Assembly (NCBI GenBank): GCA_036927565.1 | Contig: JAYESD010000001.1 | Location: 269,835,560 to 269,899,559, forward strand | Source of the DNA: Tuctoria greenei | Taxonomy: Eukaryota; Streptophyta; Magnoliopsida; Poales; Poaceae | Length of the DNA stretch: 64,000 nt | Reading direction: 5' to 3' | Shown here: piece by piece, positions 11,174 to 23,095 of the stretch | Layout of the letters: each line of letters begins with the position of its first letter | Numbering within the stretch: position 1 is the first letter of the stretch | Made by a program: the position numbers and the translations under genes | Notes under the pieces: model-generated | What the model was told of the DNA's origin: nothing | Database searches by the model: none | What the model saw: only the letters and a program-made list of their open reading frames with translations

Positions 11174-11999
11174 TCCTTTCGTGGCCACAACAAATAAGAA
11201 CACAACAAGACAAAGCTCGAAAGAGGTGATGTTAGCGAAAGCAAAACCTCGATGAATTTTGCCTTGAAGAACTTGAGAGCAAATTGCAAATGCAAACAAA
11301 AGCAAATCTTTTTGAGTTGGATTTTGACCAAGAGTGCTTCAATGAAGAGAAAGAAAAAAATGCAAGAAAGAGTGACTCTGGGAGGTATGAAATGATGTGA
11401 AGTGTGAGGAGAAGAGCTCCTCACGGTCAGCATTTATAGTGCGCAATCCCCAATGGTCACTAGGGAACCAAATGTAGCCGTTGGAGGAGAGAGAGCCAAA
11501 ATGGCTCTTTCCCGTAGTCGGCTGAACAGGGGGGTCGACCGACCTGGCAGGAGGGCCCATTGTTCCCCATTTTGGCAGGTGGCTCCCCAACGGCTATGAA
11601 ATTAGCATGTTGGTGAAATACCACTTTTGTAGCTCAGAAAATTGTTTTGCAAATAAAAACTCCTTTTTTCAAAATCCAACAATTTTCTTTTTGTGTAAAA
11701 TAAAGAAATAAAAATGATAGTTGAGAATATAAGGTTCTCAACTTACTAAGAAAACCAAATATGCAGTGCGGAAATGCAAACTAAATGGGGAAAACCAAAT
11801 AAAGAGAAAAGAAAAACAAAGAAAAGGATAACTACCAATTTAACCTATTGGCTAGGTCTCACCACCGTCCGATGAGATAGACATTCCTCCTTTATTTCTT
11901 GAAACACGGGCCCAGAGGGATGGGATCAGACGGTTTGTCTTGCTTCTTCCGCCATTCCTTCTTGGCGGCTTGGTGGACTTGGGCCTTTGGGGAGGCTCG
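11174..11999 (-). other. Noncoding region of element E between gag-protease and the ORF-1-like frame
   Basis: No supported gene. A pyrimidine-rich leader and a TATA-like box (minus strand, near 11432) precede the ORF-1-like ATG. Part of 11840-11999 still reads as a degraded extension of the protease frame (SEPPQRPKSTKPPRR…). RT, RNase H and integrase, expected here in an autonomous Athila, are absent. Confidence 0.55.
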
Positions 12000-13948
12000 G
12001 ACTTCTCCGTTTTCTTGGGGTGTCATCGTGGATGATAAGACGGGTTTTCCGCATAGATCAAATTCCTCATAAATGCAATGAGTGGGTCCACCTTTGGAGG
12101 TGTGATTTCGACCTCTTGAATGTGTTTAACATTCGGGCCATACTTGATACGGATCATGGAGCATTGCTCTAATTTTGGGTGAAAATTAAACTTCTCCTCC
12201 TTGCCATTGATATGGAAGTGGATTTCTCTGGCTCCCACATCTATGCGAGCCTTCGCGGTGCTAAAGAATGGTCATCCAAGAATGAGCAGCATATCCTTCT
12301 CGACCTCCATGTTGAGCACCACGAAATCCACGGGTATGAAGCAGTTTTAGATTTTCACCGGGACATCTTTGACGATACCCGTTGGATAATGGACTGAGGA
12401 ATCAACCAGTTGGAGCTGCAATGGTGTTGGAGTTGGAGTAAGTTCTGTGAAGTTCAACTGGTCGAAAACCACCTTGGGTATCACAATCACACTTGCTCCA
12501 AGGTCACAAAGGGCCTTGTCAAACTGGTGTGCCCCAATTGAGCATGCGATTGTAGGACATCCAAAGTCCTTCAGCCAGTTGGCTCCTTGTAGAGAAATCA
12601 TGTTGACATTTTCCATAGGGGGTTCGGGCTGTCCTGACATCTTGCCATTCTCCACTGGAGGAACAACATCTGCCAGTTGAGCGAACTGAGTTTCCAACAT
12701 CTTATTAAAACTCAATTGGTTCTTAAAAGTTGAGGATAATCCTTCAATCTTTGCATTAATGTTTTCTAGGGTATTTTCATTGGCTGACAGCTTCTTGGAT
12801 ATAGCATCATTGATCTTTAGCTGGCCAATGGCAAGTTCTCTCAAGTTGGTTTGATTTCCATTGTTGCCATTGTTGTTGTACCCTCCTTGAAAGAATGGGC
12901 GTGGTTGGCCCCACCCTTGACCTCCTGGACGATAGCCATTATTGTTTCCATTGTTGGCTAGGTATAGGGCATCCTCACGGATTTTTGGGCAATCATTGCC
13001 CAAATGGCCCGTGTTGCCACAGACTTCACAATTGATGTGAGAGTCTAAGGCATAGGCGTTGCCACATACCTCACCATTGCCTTGTCCATCAATTTTGTTC
13101 ATTAGGAGGTCCAATTTTGCAGCGATCATGTCCACCTCCTTCAAGGTGTGCATACCTCACTGGCGGGTATGGAGACGCTCGTCACTCCAACCCATGGTTG
13201 ACACCATCTTCTCAATAAAATCTTTGGCTTTGGGCACCATCAATGAGAAGAAGGCACCTCCAGCAGCAGCATCAACATGGTCACGGGCAGAAGGGATCAA
13301 CCCGTTGTAGAAGTTTTGGATGATGAGCCAGTCATCCAACCCTTGGTGGGGACATGCTAGGATGTACTCCTAATGCCTTTTCCAAGCCTTGGGAATAGAT
13401 TCCTTAGCATCTTGCTGGAAGTTGGAAATTCTTCCACGTAGGGCATTGGTTTTGCCCAACAGGAAAAACTTGGCAAGGAATGCTGCCGAACATTTCTACC
13501 AAGTATCTACAGCACTTCGCTTCGCGTAGAACCACTGTTTCGCTCTTCCAAGAAGAGAGAACGGAAACAGTCTAAGAGGGACAACATCAGGGGATACACC
13601 CTTAATCTTAAAAGTGTTTCAGATCTCAAGGAACTGTTGCAGGTTAGCACTTGCATCCCCGTTAGCCTTCCCACAAAATGTGTTGGCTTGCACCATAGTG
13701 ATTAGTCTAGTCTTGATTTTGAAGTTCACGTCTCACATGTTAATAGTGGGCCCAACAGGCACATTGTTAGCAGAGGGATCCAAAAACTCACGAAGGGTCT
13801 TTTGGGCCATTGGTGTTTCGGTTGTTGGTGCAATTTTGTTGGCTTGCTTTGCCACTTGAAGCTTATGAGGAGTAACAACACGAGGTTGATCTCTCATAAG
13901 AGATTCGGGATCTTCAACAATGTTTTCCAGCAAGCAGAAACCACACAT
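12000..13948 (-). pseudogene. Gag-protease of Athila-lineage element E (broken)
   Basis: Minus-strand frame beginning near ATG 13948 (MCGFCLLEN…), interrupted by frameshifts in the first third. A gag segment (IIQNFYNGLIPSARDHVDAA) lies near 13330. A stop just before 13153 is followed by 268 open residues with a CCHC knuckle (CEVCGNTGHLGNDCP, near 13030), a Gly/Asn-rich linker, a heptad-like segment (KINDAISKKLSANENTLENI), and a retroviral-type aspartic protease (KALCDLGASVIVIP, near 12500). The active-site triplet reads DLG rather than DTG/DSG, and Athila-lineage proteases commonly show this. After a stop at 12347 the protease continues (MLLILGWPFF…AREIHFHINGKEEKF) to about 12023. Decayed. 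Confidence 0.75.
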
Positions 13949-14055
13949 ACACTACCCTTTTTTCACATAAAATGCGAAAACAAAGAAGGGTCATCCTACT
14001 AAAACCTACCAGGGTCATATCCTATTCACTCAATCATGCAATACTTCAGCTGGCT

Positions 14056-14074
14056 CTCCCCGGCAACGGCACCA
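14056..14074 (-). promoter_or_regulatory. Primer-binding site of element E
   Basis: Minus strand TGGTGCCGTTGCCGGGGAG, separated from the LTR by eight bases. The TGGCGCCGTTG…GGGGA type of site is typical of Athila-lineage elements (tRNA-Asp type, from memory). One base differs here. Confidence 0.75.
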
Positions 14075-14082
14075 GAAATGCT

Positions 14083-15679
14083 TGTTGATATTTCCTACGC
14101 ACTACTAACAATTCAACCCTAGCAGTGGTGCCAGAAATGCTTGTTGGTAGTTTTTAATTCTCAGATGAACGTCCACAAGCGCACGGAAACTATCGATGTA
14201 GCATTTCCCCTTTAAAGATTATTCCCAAAGGGTGTCATTTATATTTTCCCAAAGGAAGGCTAGATTGAAGTAAAATAATCATCAAGTGGAAAGGCTAGGT
14301 TGGTCTAGGTAGGTTCTAGCAATGATGGATAAAGGGTAATTGAGGTAATGTGACACACACAAGAGCATTCTATCCTAAGGGGATAAATGAGGTAATAGAG
14401 GAACTAGACTAAGAGTTAGGTATATACTCCTACTATGCTTCTAATGTACATATACATAGTCTAAGTTAGTTACTAATGATTATATTAATTATGAATTCTC
14501 ATGCTAAGTGGATTAACACATCGGGCATGGGTTTACCCTAGCAACACTAGGCGACTCCCGCCAAGAGCATGTGGCATAGCCGAACGTGGGAGATTACAAA
14601 GGACAGATAGGGTTGTCACCACCTACTGCCTACCTCTTCAATCCGTGGGCATACGAGACATTCAACGCTACTCTCTATCCTAGCACCATGCTAGCCTATT
14701 AAGTAATTACCTTTAAGAGTCTAGGCACAAGCTATCCTAAGGCAATGAATTAAATTATTGTTGAACCAATGTTAATTCATATCATAAGTGATTCATATTA
14801 ATATAGTCATATCATAGCTAATTAGACTATAGCGGAGGTTTATAGTGTTTATGATGATGTAATAATAATGGTATAGCAGAATCATAATTACTATTCCTAC
14901 CACATACATGGAATCCACAATCAAACAAGAAATGCTTCATCCAAGTATATGAACAATAGAAGACTAAATATATCATCTCTATTATGAATAAAGTCACAAA
15001 TACAAATAGGAATATGGGGGACATAGTTTTCCAATTGGAAATTGGGAAGAGACTCCTTTCACTCCTCTCCTACTTGGACTATGGACTAGAGACTCTCTTC
15101 TCTACAGCCTATACTCCTCTAAACCTATGGAGAGTAGTGGATACAATGGATGAATACTCAACTGGTGTGTGTTGAAGTGAGGGGTGAGAGGTCCTATTTA
15201 TAGCTTGGAGAAGGGTCGGTTCCCGCTACCAAAAGCACACAAATCATTCACCTCTGACCTCTTCAAGATGGGAGGAGCCAACACGTGGTGTTTGACCGCG
15301 TTTGGCGCCAGGTACTAGTCGGCCGACTAGGGGGGTCAGTCGACCTGGTCCTGGCTCCAAACAAGCAATTCTTCCTCTAGGTGACTGACAGGTGGGTCCC
15401 ATTCCATGATATGGGTGCTACAGTGTTGGATGGCCTCGAATTCTTCTGTTTGTGGGCCATTTGATCCATGTGGTGCCATGTGGCGTCGCCTGTTTGGCTA
15501 GAATGATATTTTATAGGATGCAACCCTTTTTTTTACTTCAATTCTACATAGAATCCCTGCATGCACTACTTTCTCCAAGGACAAGTGGAAATAGGTTAAA
15601 TAGAAAGGTGATGTGGGCAAGAAATAATATTTCCTTCACATAATTCAGTTATATTAATGGGTGAAATTGGTATATAACA
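14083..15679 (-). repeat. 5' LTR of element E (Athila)
   Basis: On the plus strand it begins TGTTGATATTTCC next to the primer site and ends GTATATAACA where F's gag frame starts. This gives short inverted TGTT…AACA ends and about 1.6 kb. The motif GCCAGAAATGCTTGTTG occurs twice (14073 and 14130), so the inner edge could instead be 14142. The partner LTR is outside the window. A minus-strand TATA box lies near 15200. Confidence 0.7.
15193..15204 (-). promoter_or_regulatory. TATA box of element E LTR
   Basis: Minus strand GCTATAAATAGG within the LTR, with transcription directed towards gag at lower coordinates. Confidence 0.6.
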
Positions 15680-16845
15680 ACTGTCAACAACAGGACCTTG
15701 TCTGGTAGACTTGGTCCTCAGGCATCGCAACTCAGGAGACGTGCGCCCTCCGAGCAAGTGATGTCACTGCCCTCCAGAGCTTGACGTACTCATACAATGC
15801 CGAGGCTTCTTACTCAGGATCTCCGGTCAGAACTCGATCGCCATTACATGCGGCAAGATGACCGTGTCAACATCGAGCGTGCTCGTGAGAGGCGCATTGC
15901 TCGAGAAAACTCTTCTCCTCTGGGAGTTGGAGGCAGTTGTTTAGCCCTTGCCATGCACCTCCGCATGGTCAAGTGGCCACCCAAGTTCTGGTCTCATTTG
16001 ATGGAGAAATACGACAGGACAATTAATCCCGTCGAGTTTCTTCAGATCTATTCCAACACCATCCTCGCGGCTGGAGGCAATGAGGCCGTGATGGCCATCT
16101 ACTTCCCCATGGCCTTAACCAGGACTGCAAGGTCCATGCTCATGAGCTTACTGCCTGACTCCATCTACAGTTGGGCGGAACTCTGTCACCAGTTCATCTC
16201 CAACTTCAAAAGCTCCTACACCCGGCCTGACACTGAGCTAGACCTGTTCGCCGTATAGTAGAAGTCAGGGGAGTTGCTGCGATCCTTTATCCAGCGATTC
16301 TCTCAGGTACGGAACACCATCCCTTCTATCTCTAAAGCTTCTGTCATCATCGCATTTCGATAAGGGGTTTGAGATAAGAAGATGCTGGAGAAGCTAGAAC
16401 CTAAGAATGTCAGTAGTGTCGCAGAGCTCTTTAGCCTGGCAGACAAATGTGCTAGAGCTGCGAGGGCCGTGAGATGCACTCCAAACCAGCTGCGGAGGCA
16501 AGGCAATCCTCCAAAGCTGAAGATACTACCTCTGGCAGTGGAAAAAAGAAGAAGAAGAAGTCAAGTGACAAGAAGAAGTCACTTGTCAGCACACCTACTG
16601 CTGAAGCTGCCGCAACTCGTAGTGGTCGGGGGCCACGCCTCGACAAACGACCTCGACCATCATCTCAAGATGGGGACGGTGAAAATATGTGGTGTCCGAT
16701 CCACAAATCAATGACCTACAATCTTGAAGACTGTCGCAAGGTCAAGAGGCTTGCTGAACGCAACAGCAAGCACCAAGACGAGACCCTTTCCGCCAATGGG
16801 AAGGGAAGCAAAAAGCCGACGAAACTCCGTCTGATCAGGAGCTAG
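15680..16845 (+). pseudogene. gag: Gag of Tat-lineage element F (5'-truncated, broken)
   Basis: The frame is open from 15680, immediately at the Athila LTR, with one stop near 15782. The capsid region has the standard Tat gag motifs LRMVKWPPKFWSHLMEKYD, EFLQIYSNTILAAGG and SWAELCHQFISNF. A TAG near 16256 interrupts it before ELLRSFIQRFSQVRNTIPS, and a second stop follows near 16362. It continues with MLEKLEPKNV…LFSLADKCARAA, then after a frameshift a Lys-rich tract and a Cys/His segment (WCPIHKSMTYNLEDCRKVK). The role is capsid assembly of the retrotransposon particle. Not functional. Confidence 0.85.
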
Positions 16846-17731
16846 GCTTCCAAGACTCTAAGAAGGAGTTAAAAGCAGTCTACAACACTGTCGACGACGA
16901 CTTCGACATCTCCGACACTGATCATCAGAAGACTCTTCATATGATGTATGGAGGGTCCTGGGATATCATCTCCTGGCGCATCTTGAAGACTATGCGTCAT
17001 GACATGGCTGTTGCTGCTCCTATCGCTAAGGCGGAGCCACATCGGAAGTGGGTGGATACCTCCATCTCTTTTGATGCTTCGGATTGTCCTAAGAACATGG
17101 TGGGAGCTGTACAATTGCCCATGATGGTCTCCCCGACTATCAATAACATCCAGCTCTACCATGTCCTGGTGGATGGAGGCGCGACGCTCAACCTCCTCAG
17201 CTTCACAACTTTTATGAAGCTCCATCTCAACCTCTTAGACCTTAGGCCCTCACGCCCATTCTTGGAGTGGGTCTGGGAGCTATCACACCACTTGGATCAG
17301 TTACTCTACCTGTGACCTTCGGGACACAGGACAACTACCGGTCCGAGAAGCTGGTGCTTGATGTGGCACATATCAACCTACCCTTCAATGCGATCCTGGG
17401 CAGGCCAACCCTGTATAGGTTCATGGTCATGGTCCACTACGGCTATCTTGTGTTGAAGATACCAACTCCACTAGGTGTCTTCCGAATCCGAGGGGACCGC
17501 ACTGCTAGGGTCACTGCACTGGAAGAACTTCATGCGCTTGCTATAGCACAAGAAGAAATGTCCAGCAAGGAGCAAGCTGCTCAACAACCCCCGAGCACGC
17601 GTCAGCACGGCTCATCTTTTGCACCTCATGTGCAGCCAAGCAGCGACACCGACGTTCCTATCAAAGTCGTCCAAATTGGTTCTGATGCCACTCAGACCAC
17701 CCGAATAATGGGAGGTCTGACCGACAAATAG
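16846..17731 (+). pseudogene. Protease region of element F
   Basis: Retropepsin-like domain: YHVLVDGGATLNLLS near 17160 is the active-site loop, in the DGGA form usual for Tat elements. A frameshift near 17270 is followed by LPFNAILGRPTLYRFM near 17385 (the flap-distal ILGR motif). A Gln/Ser-rich linker (about 17550-17730) leads to RT and ends in a stop at 17731. Confidence 0.8.
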
Positions 17732-17984
17732 GAACTCACGCTCATCACTTTTCGTCGAGCGAGTATCGACCTGTTTGCATGGCAAGTCTGGGATCCCTAG
17801 GGAGGTGATCGAGCACCGTCTAAAGATCTACCCTGATGCCCGACCCATACAACAGAAGCCTCGGAAGCAATCTGTTGAGCGGTAGAACTTCATCAGATAA
17901 GAAGTCAAGAATTTGCTCGACGCTGAATTCATCTGGGAGGTTCACCACAGTGGTTAGCAAAACCAATTGTTGTACCAAAGGTCG
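17732..17984 (+). pseudogene. RT N-terminal fragment of element F
   Basis: Degraded frame with GIPREVIEHRLKIYPDARPI and, at the end, LAKPIVVPK, the usual Gypsy RT entry sequence. It is cut by solo LTR H at 17985 and resumes with DGKLRMCIDYTTLN at 20792. Confidence 0.8.
17980..17984. repeat. Target-site duplication of H (left), GGTCG
   Basis: Matches GGTTG at 20788-20792 with one mismatch. Removal restores the RT frame. Confidence 0.75.
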
Positions 17985-18529
17985 TGTGAGACTCGGTTCC
18001 GAAAATGAATCAAGTGAGCACATATGTGTGTCCAGGACGTTCAACACACATACATGAGTGCATTCACAAAAGAATATACAGAAAATTCCCACGGAACAAG
18101 ATTAATTAAGCACTTTTATTACACAATTCATAATAATCCTCAAATTACAGCTCTAATGAATATTAAAGACAAGTTTAAACTAATGCAGTGGAAATAAACT
18201 AAATAAGCAACTATGCAGCTAAGCAATAAGGGTATCGCGGCTCCAAGCAACACCACAGGCAAGCTAACGGCAGGCACAGCCTAGAACACTGCATTATCAA
18301 CGTTATACTCCCAATCCTGACCTGCAACTGTTGGTGGGGGAATTGCAAGGGTGAGTACATGTCATACTCAGCAAGTGTGGAAAGTATGACATGTAGCTGA
18401 TTCAAATAATGACAATAATAGATGCTAAGTGCTGAAAAGTACATTAAAACATTTATAAAGCAGTATATTATATGTATGTGAAGTAAACCCATCGTATACC
18501 ACAGTGATTATCATAGTATAAGTCTATAT

Positions 18530-18660
18530 TCCACATCCATCACCATTATACCAGATTTCACCATTACCATTAACCATATCCAATACCATAATTCAATCCA
18601 TAACCAACCATAACCATATTATCAACCATAACCGGTACCAAACTATACCAATCCAAAACC
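18530..18660. repeat. Low-complexity ACCATA/ACCATT-rich stretch in Tekay LTR
   Basis: Imperfect short repeats of CCATAACCAT type. Equivalent stretches are in the LTRs of C at about 34065-34130 and 41750-41815. Confidence 0.7.
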
Positions 18661-20339
18661 CCTCTAATCGCGTAGGTCATCCAAGTGCTCTTAACCGGGA
18701 GCACGGCTATCATGATAGTTTTAATACTCTTCAGGATTTGTACCACTTTACCCACGCGTTTGTGATTTCATCACCCGTCAGAGACTAAAGAACCTCCCTT
18801 ATGCCAATTACACTTCCTTTGGTGTATGGCCAAGAGATCACAAAATAGCCTTTCCAAAGGGACTACTAGCATGTAAGGACCCACCGAGGTTTCACTGGTG
18901 GCGATGTCTCCAGCCGAGCACATCTTCAACCAAGGGTCCCCTCTTGTGCCATTCGGATCCCAGAGAGTTCCGCCTCAAATCCAAACTCAAACCGACTCCC
19001 CTTCCCCGGTGCGCCAAATGATCCGCGCAGTACTAGCAATACCCTAATTAATCAGCTACACCATACCCATACTTGGCCTCGTAGTGGCACTGTTGTCCTG
19101 GCATATTCTCGCATGAACCGGTCCTTAGATCTAAAGCAATCAACCACCATGCCTCCCAACCCATCCACATACTAGGCTTGCTTAGATCACCCATTACCAT
19201 ATCATATTAACCAGTTCATATAACCATAATCTCATTAATGCATAATTAAATAGTATAGTTGTTTTCCCATCCAAATTAATTAAGCGAAGCAAAGGTAAAA
19301 AGCCCTTCCCGAATCTCTACCATGTATTCCAGGTGACAAGGGTGGTTAAACAATGCTAGTAAACTTCCTATCATAGGAATCCCCATCAAATTGACACAAG
19401 CATGCAATTTTGAAAACAAAACATTTATTGTAAAAATAGGATCAATATTTTCAAGGACACTTGCCTTGCTCTTGGGCTTGGTTTTGGTCAAAGTATTCAA
19501 ATTCCTGGTGCTGGAGGTCCTCCGCCGCACCCTCTAGCGCAAATTCGTCTAAACCGTGCAATAAACACACGAACAAGAATTACAATAAAAAAGTGCACAT
19601 ATATTACTCAATATGTCATGGCATGCATGATTAATGCAAATGTTAAGCACAACTAGTTAATGAGTTGTTAATGATATTTGTTCACTAGTTGTAATGGTTA
19701 TTAACAAGTTTGGATAGATTTGGAAATGATTCAAATAAATTTAGAATTAATTCAACAGGAAACAGACAGCAAAATCGATCTAGTCCGCTGTGGGGCCGGA
19801 GTAGTCCGCCCTTCGCAGAAATAGCGAGCTAGGGTTTTCTAAATCGACGTGAATTTGGAGAAACATGGTTGAATTCACGTGAGAAAGAGGAAGTAGAAGG
19901 CATACCAGGTGTTTAGGACTCCAATGAATCAAGGAGGCAACACTTGGATCTTGAAGATCTAGGGTTGATGAAGAAACTTGAAGGTGAATGGTTGATGGAG
20001 AATGGAAACTTGATGGAGATCTTGATCACTTGATCCTCTTTTGTTTCCTCCTCTTCTTCTTCTTGCTTGGGGTCTCCTTCTCCCTCCTTGGCAGCGGCTA
20101 TCCACGAGCTAGGGTTTGGGTGTGTTTTGAAAGTGGCAAAAAGATGTGAAAATAGGGTGTTGGGTTGTTTATATAGGGGTGGAGGGTTAGGGTTTGATGG
20201 ATTTCGAGTTTGGGGTGGGTGGAGGCCGGTGTGTGGTCCCACATGGGCTCCAAAAAGGGTTAGACACGATGTCCTTAGGCCACCTAAGGTAAAACCCAAA
20301 AACACGTCATGGAACAAAAGATCAACTCAGAATTGCGAT

Positions 20340-20670
20340 AACCGGACAAGTCCGCAAGAGGCCGGATTAGTCCGAAGTTAGTCAGAGAGATATCAGACAA
20401 GTCTGAACTAGATATCGGACAAGTCCGAACTTAGTCAGAGGAAAAACAAACAAGCCTGACCAACCGTACAAGTCCGATTTTAGTCAGAGAGGAAAACGAA
20501 CAAGCCCGCTAGATGTCAGACAAGTCCGGACAAGTCTAGGGACTTGGCGAAAATTTTCAAAGATGGGATGACCAGAATAGTTCGCAACAAAAACGAATAT
20601 GCCCGAAGGAGGTTAGAGAGAAATCAGACTAGTCCGCACTAAAAACGGACTAGTCTGCACTTCTCAGAAT
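20340..20670. repeat. Palindrome array CGGACWWGTCCG, decayed, in solo LTR H
   Basis: Units such as ACCGGACAAGTCCGC and ATCGGACAAGTCCGA alternate with mutated ones (CAGACAAGTCTGA). It is homologous in position to the arrays in C and I. Confidence 0.8.
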
Positions 20671-20787
20671 TCTTAAGTGTGGTTTTGCTTCTAATTTATT
20701 TTAAACTCATTCCTTTATATGTGGATTAATGTTAAACATGTATATTAACGTATGCAATGCATGATGCATGAGAATGAGGGTGTTACA

Positions 20788-22110
20788 GGTTGACGGGAAG
20801 CTTCGGATGTGCATCGACTACACTACACTAAATAAGGCATGCCTAAAAGACTATTTTCCACTACCTACAATAGATCAAATAGTGGATTCTACCTCCGAGT
20901 GTGAACTACCGTGTTTCTTAGATGCATATTATAGATATCATAAAAAATGTCTAAGGAAGATGAAGAGCATACTGCCTTCATCACAGTAGATGGGTTGTAT
21001 TGTTACATTGCCATGCCTTTTGGTCTTAAAAATGCTGCCTCAACTTTTGTGCGAGCCATGCACAAAACTTTTGGGGAGCTGATTAGGGACTTGGTGGAAG
21101 TGTACGTTGATGACATAGTCATAAAGGTGAAGAACCAGGACTCACTTGTGGACAATCTTCAAGCCGTCTTTGACAAGCTGCGCTTGACGTGCACAAAGCT
21201 CATCCCGGACAAGTGTGTCTTTGGGGTAAGCTCCTAAAAGCTCCTTGGTTTCTTGGTGACTCATCGAGGAATTGAGGAAAATCCGGCCAAGATCAAAGCC
21301 ATTGAAGAGATGCGGCCTCCAACCCGTATCAAGGACGTCCAGAAGCTAACTGGGTGTCTAGCTTCGCTCAACCGGTTCATCTCAAGGATAGCAGAGCAGG
21401 CACTACCCTTCTTCAAGCTATTAAGGAAGTCCGGGTCATTCCATTGGTCCGAAGAAGCAGAGAAGGCATTCCAAGAGCTCAAGTAGCTTCTCACCACACT
21501 ACCAATCATGATAGCTCCGAAGCCTGGTGAGCCTCTTCTGCTTTACATTGATGCAAATACATAGTTTGTTAGCATGGTTCTGGTTGCGGAAAGACTAGAA
21601 ACATCTTCAACTCAGGAGTCTAAACCCCTCTGGGAGGGTCTGGAGCTACCTGAAGGCGAGTCTGGATCCCAGCCCCCAGGCACGGCTCCTTAAGGCAAGA
21701 TGCCTGTGGATATACCTCTCTCATCTGAGGGAGTTTCTACTGCTCAAGAAGAAGATCAAGACTCCTCCGGGAGGGTCCAAATTGAAAAAGAAGGAGATCC
21801 AAACTCCCCCAAAAGAGTCCAGGTTGATGAAGAAGAAGCTCCGGACCCCTTTGAGAGGGTCCGAACTGCCCAGCGGCCAGTGTACTTCATCAGCAAAGTA
21901 CTACACGATGCCAAGACTCGGTATATTGAGGTACATAAGCTGTTGAACGCAATGCTTATTGCCTCAAGGAAGCTTCATCACTACTTCCAAGTCCATAAAT
22001 TTTGGTGGTAACTTCTTATCTACTGTGAGCTATTTTGCATAATCCCAATTCTACGGGAAATATCGCCAAGTGGGCAGTAGAGTTGGCATAATTTGATCTC
22101 AAGTTCCTGC
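20788..22110 (+). pseudogene. RT and first RNase H region of element F (broken)
   Basis: RT resumes after H: DGKLRMCIDYTTLN and DYFPLPTIDQIVD, then after a frameshift MPFGLKNAASTFVRAM and the catalytic motif EVYVDDIVIK near 21105, then VFGVSS, a TAA at about 21235, and GFLVTHRGIEENPAKIKAI. The RNase H-like part (LLLYIDANT) holds stops, and an acidic linker contains three related segments ending RVQI, RVQV and RVRT (about 21770-21870). It continues to RPVYFISKVLHDAKTRY and ASRKLHHYFQVHK. Normal function is reverse transcription and RNA removal. Inactive here through several stops. Confidence 0.85.
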
Positions 22111-22656
22111 ATCGGCATGTGATCAAGAGTAAGGCACTGGCTGATTTCATGGCAGAGTGGACACCTTTTTCACCAACTCCCGGGGGCCTCGACAAGCAGA
22201 AGCTGGAACCTAAGGTCCCAGTCTTCACCGAGCCTCACTGGACTCTCTACTTCGATGGCTCTATGCAGAAGCAGGGAGCCAGAGCTGGAATCCTTCTTCT
22301 CGCTCCGACTAGGGAGAAGGTCAAGTACATGGTACGCCTTGAATTCAAGGCAACACAACATGGCGGAATATGAAGCTCTCATCTTCGTACTCAACGTGGC
22401 TCTATCATATGGCGTTCAACAGCTTCTGGTGAAGGGCGACTCGATCTCATCATCGAACAAGTCAAAGGTGAATGCAGTTGCAATAACCCTCAACTTGCTG
22501 CTTATTTACTTGAAGTCCAGAAGTTGTAGAAGGACTTCCACGTCCTCGATCTCTGCCATGTTCAACATCTCAACAACGCTGAAGTTGGCGACCTTTCGAA
22601 GAAGGCTTCAACTGGGGTTCAAGGCAGTTCCGATGCATGGATCTCGGAGGTCCTAA
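22111..22656 (+). pseudogene. Second (additional) RNase H domain of element F
   Basis: Starts after SKALADFMAEWTPF and reads WTLYFDGSMQKQGARAGILL near 22235, with the DGS acid typical of the extra RNase H of Tat elements. After a frameshift the NMAEYEALIF motif near 22355 carries the next acidic residue, then LLVKGDSI near 22425. Dual RNase H domains are characteristic of the Tat lineage. Broken by frameshifts. Confidence 0.75.
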
Positions 22657-23095
22657 ACTACTTGAAAGATAACATCCTTCTTGAATACGGTGTATCTGCT
22701 GAGCGAACTGTCAGATTGGCTAAAAGATACACGTTGGTAGAAGGGGATCTCTATCGATGTGGCGCCAATGGCATTCCAATGCGGTGCATTTCCCGGGAAG
22801 AAGGTTGTGAGCTCCTCGTAGAAATCCATGAAGGTGAGTGCGAGAACCACACATCTTCCCGCACGCTGGTTGGTAAGGCCTTCCGACATGATTTTTATTG
22901 GCCTACAACTCTCTAGGATGCAATAGAGCTGGTAAAAAAGTGTGAAGCGTGCCAGTTCCACGTGAAGCAGATTCACACACCGACTCAGTCACTGCTAATG
23001 ATACCTCCCACGTGGCCATTTGCTATGTGGGGCATGGACATTTTGGGACCTTTCCCAAAAGCTGTTGGAGGTTACCGATTTTTGTATGTCGCCAT
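22657..23095 (+). pseudogene. Integrase N-terminal part of element F
   Basis: Reads LAKRYTLVEGDLYRCG, a His/Cys zinc-binding segment (IHEGECENH…CEACQFH), a stop near 22917, and the start of the catalytic core (FAMWGMDILGPFPKAVGG, first catalytic Asp) up to FLYVAI. It is cut at 23096 by solo LTR G. Confidence 0.85.
23091..23095. repeat. Target-site duplication of G (left), GCCAT
   Basis: Exact repeat at 24711-24715. Removing G joins VAI to DKFTKWPEA in frame. Confidence 0.95.

Larger units (their letters stand above)
1..15679 (-). mobile_element. Element E: Athila-lineage Ty3/Gypsy retrotransposon, left part outside window, split by element A
   Basis: Seen: on the minus strand, in order, an LTR (14083-15679), a primer-binding site, a gag-protease reading frame (about 13948-12000), a noncoding stretch, and an Athila ORF-1-like frame (from 11173, continuing at 683-1 beyond the inserted element A). 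The right LTR edge abuts the Tat gag of element F with no gap, so E probably inserted into F. The second copy of that target duplication would lie left of the window. No reverse transcriptase, RNase H or integrase motifs are visible between protease and the ORF-1-like frame. Inference: an internally deleted, non-autonomous Athila copy. The coding parts carry several stops and frameshifts. Confidence 0.8.
17985..20787 (-). repeat. H: Tekay-family solo LTR inserted in F's RT
   Basis: 2.8 kb, TGTGAGACTCGGTTCC…GGGTGTTACA, clearly the same family as the LTRs of element C (33450-36302) and in the same orientation. No internal region is present, so it is a solo LTR left by recombination between two LTRs. 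It contains ACCATA-type short repeats (about 18530-18650), a minus-strand TATA box near 20170 and a decayed palindrome array (20340-20670). It is more diverged than the LTRs of C. Confidence 0.9.

Noticed and set aside
14501..14683. Small plus-strand ORFs in 14501-15643
   Set aside because: Inside the Athila LTR. No conservation or motif is visible.
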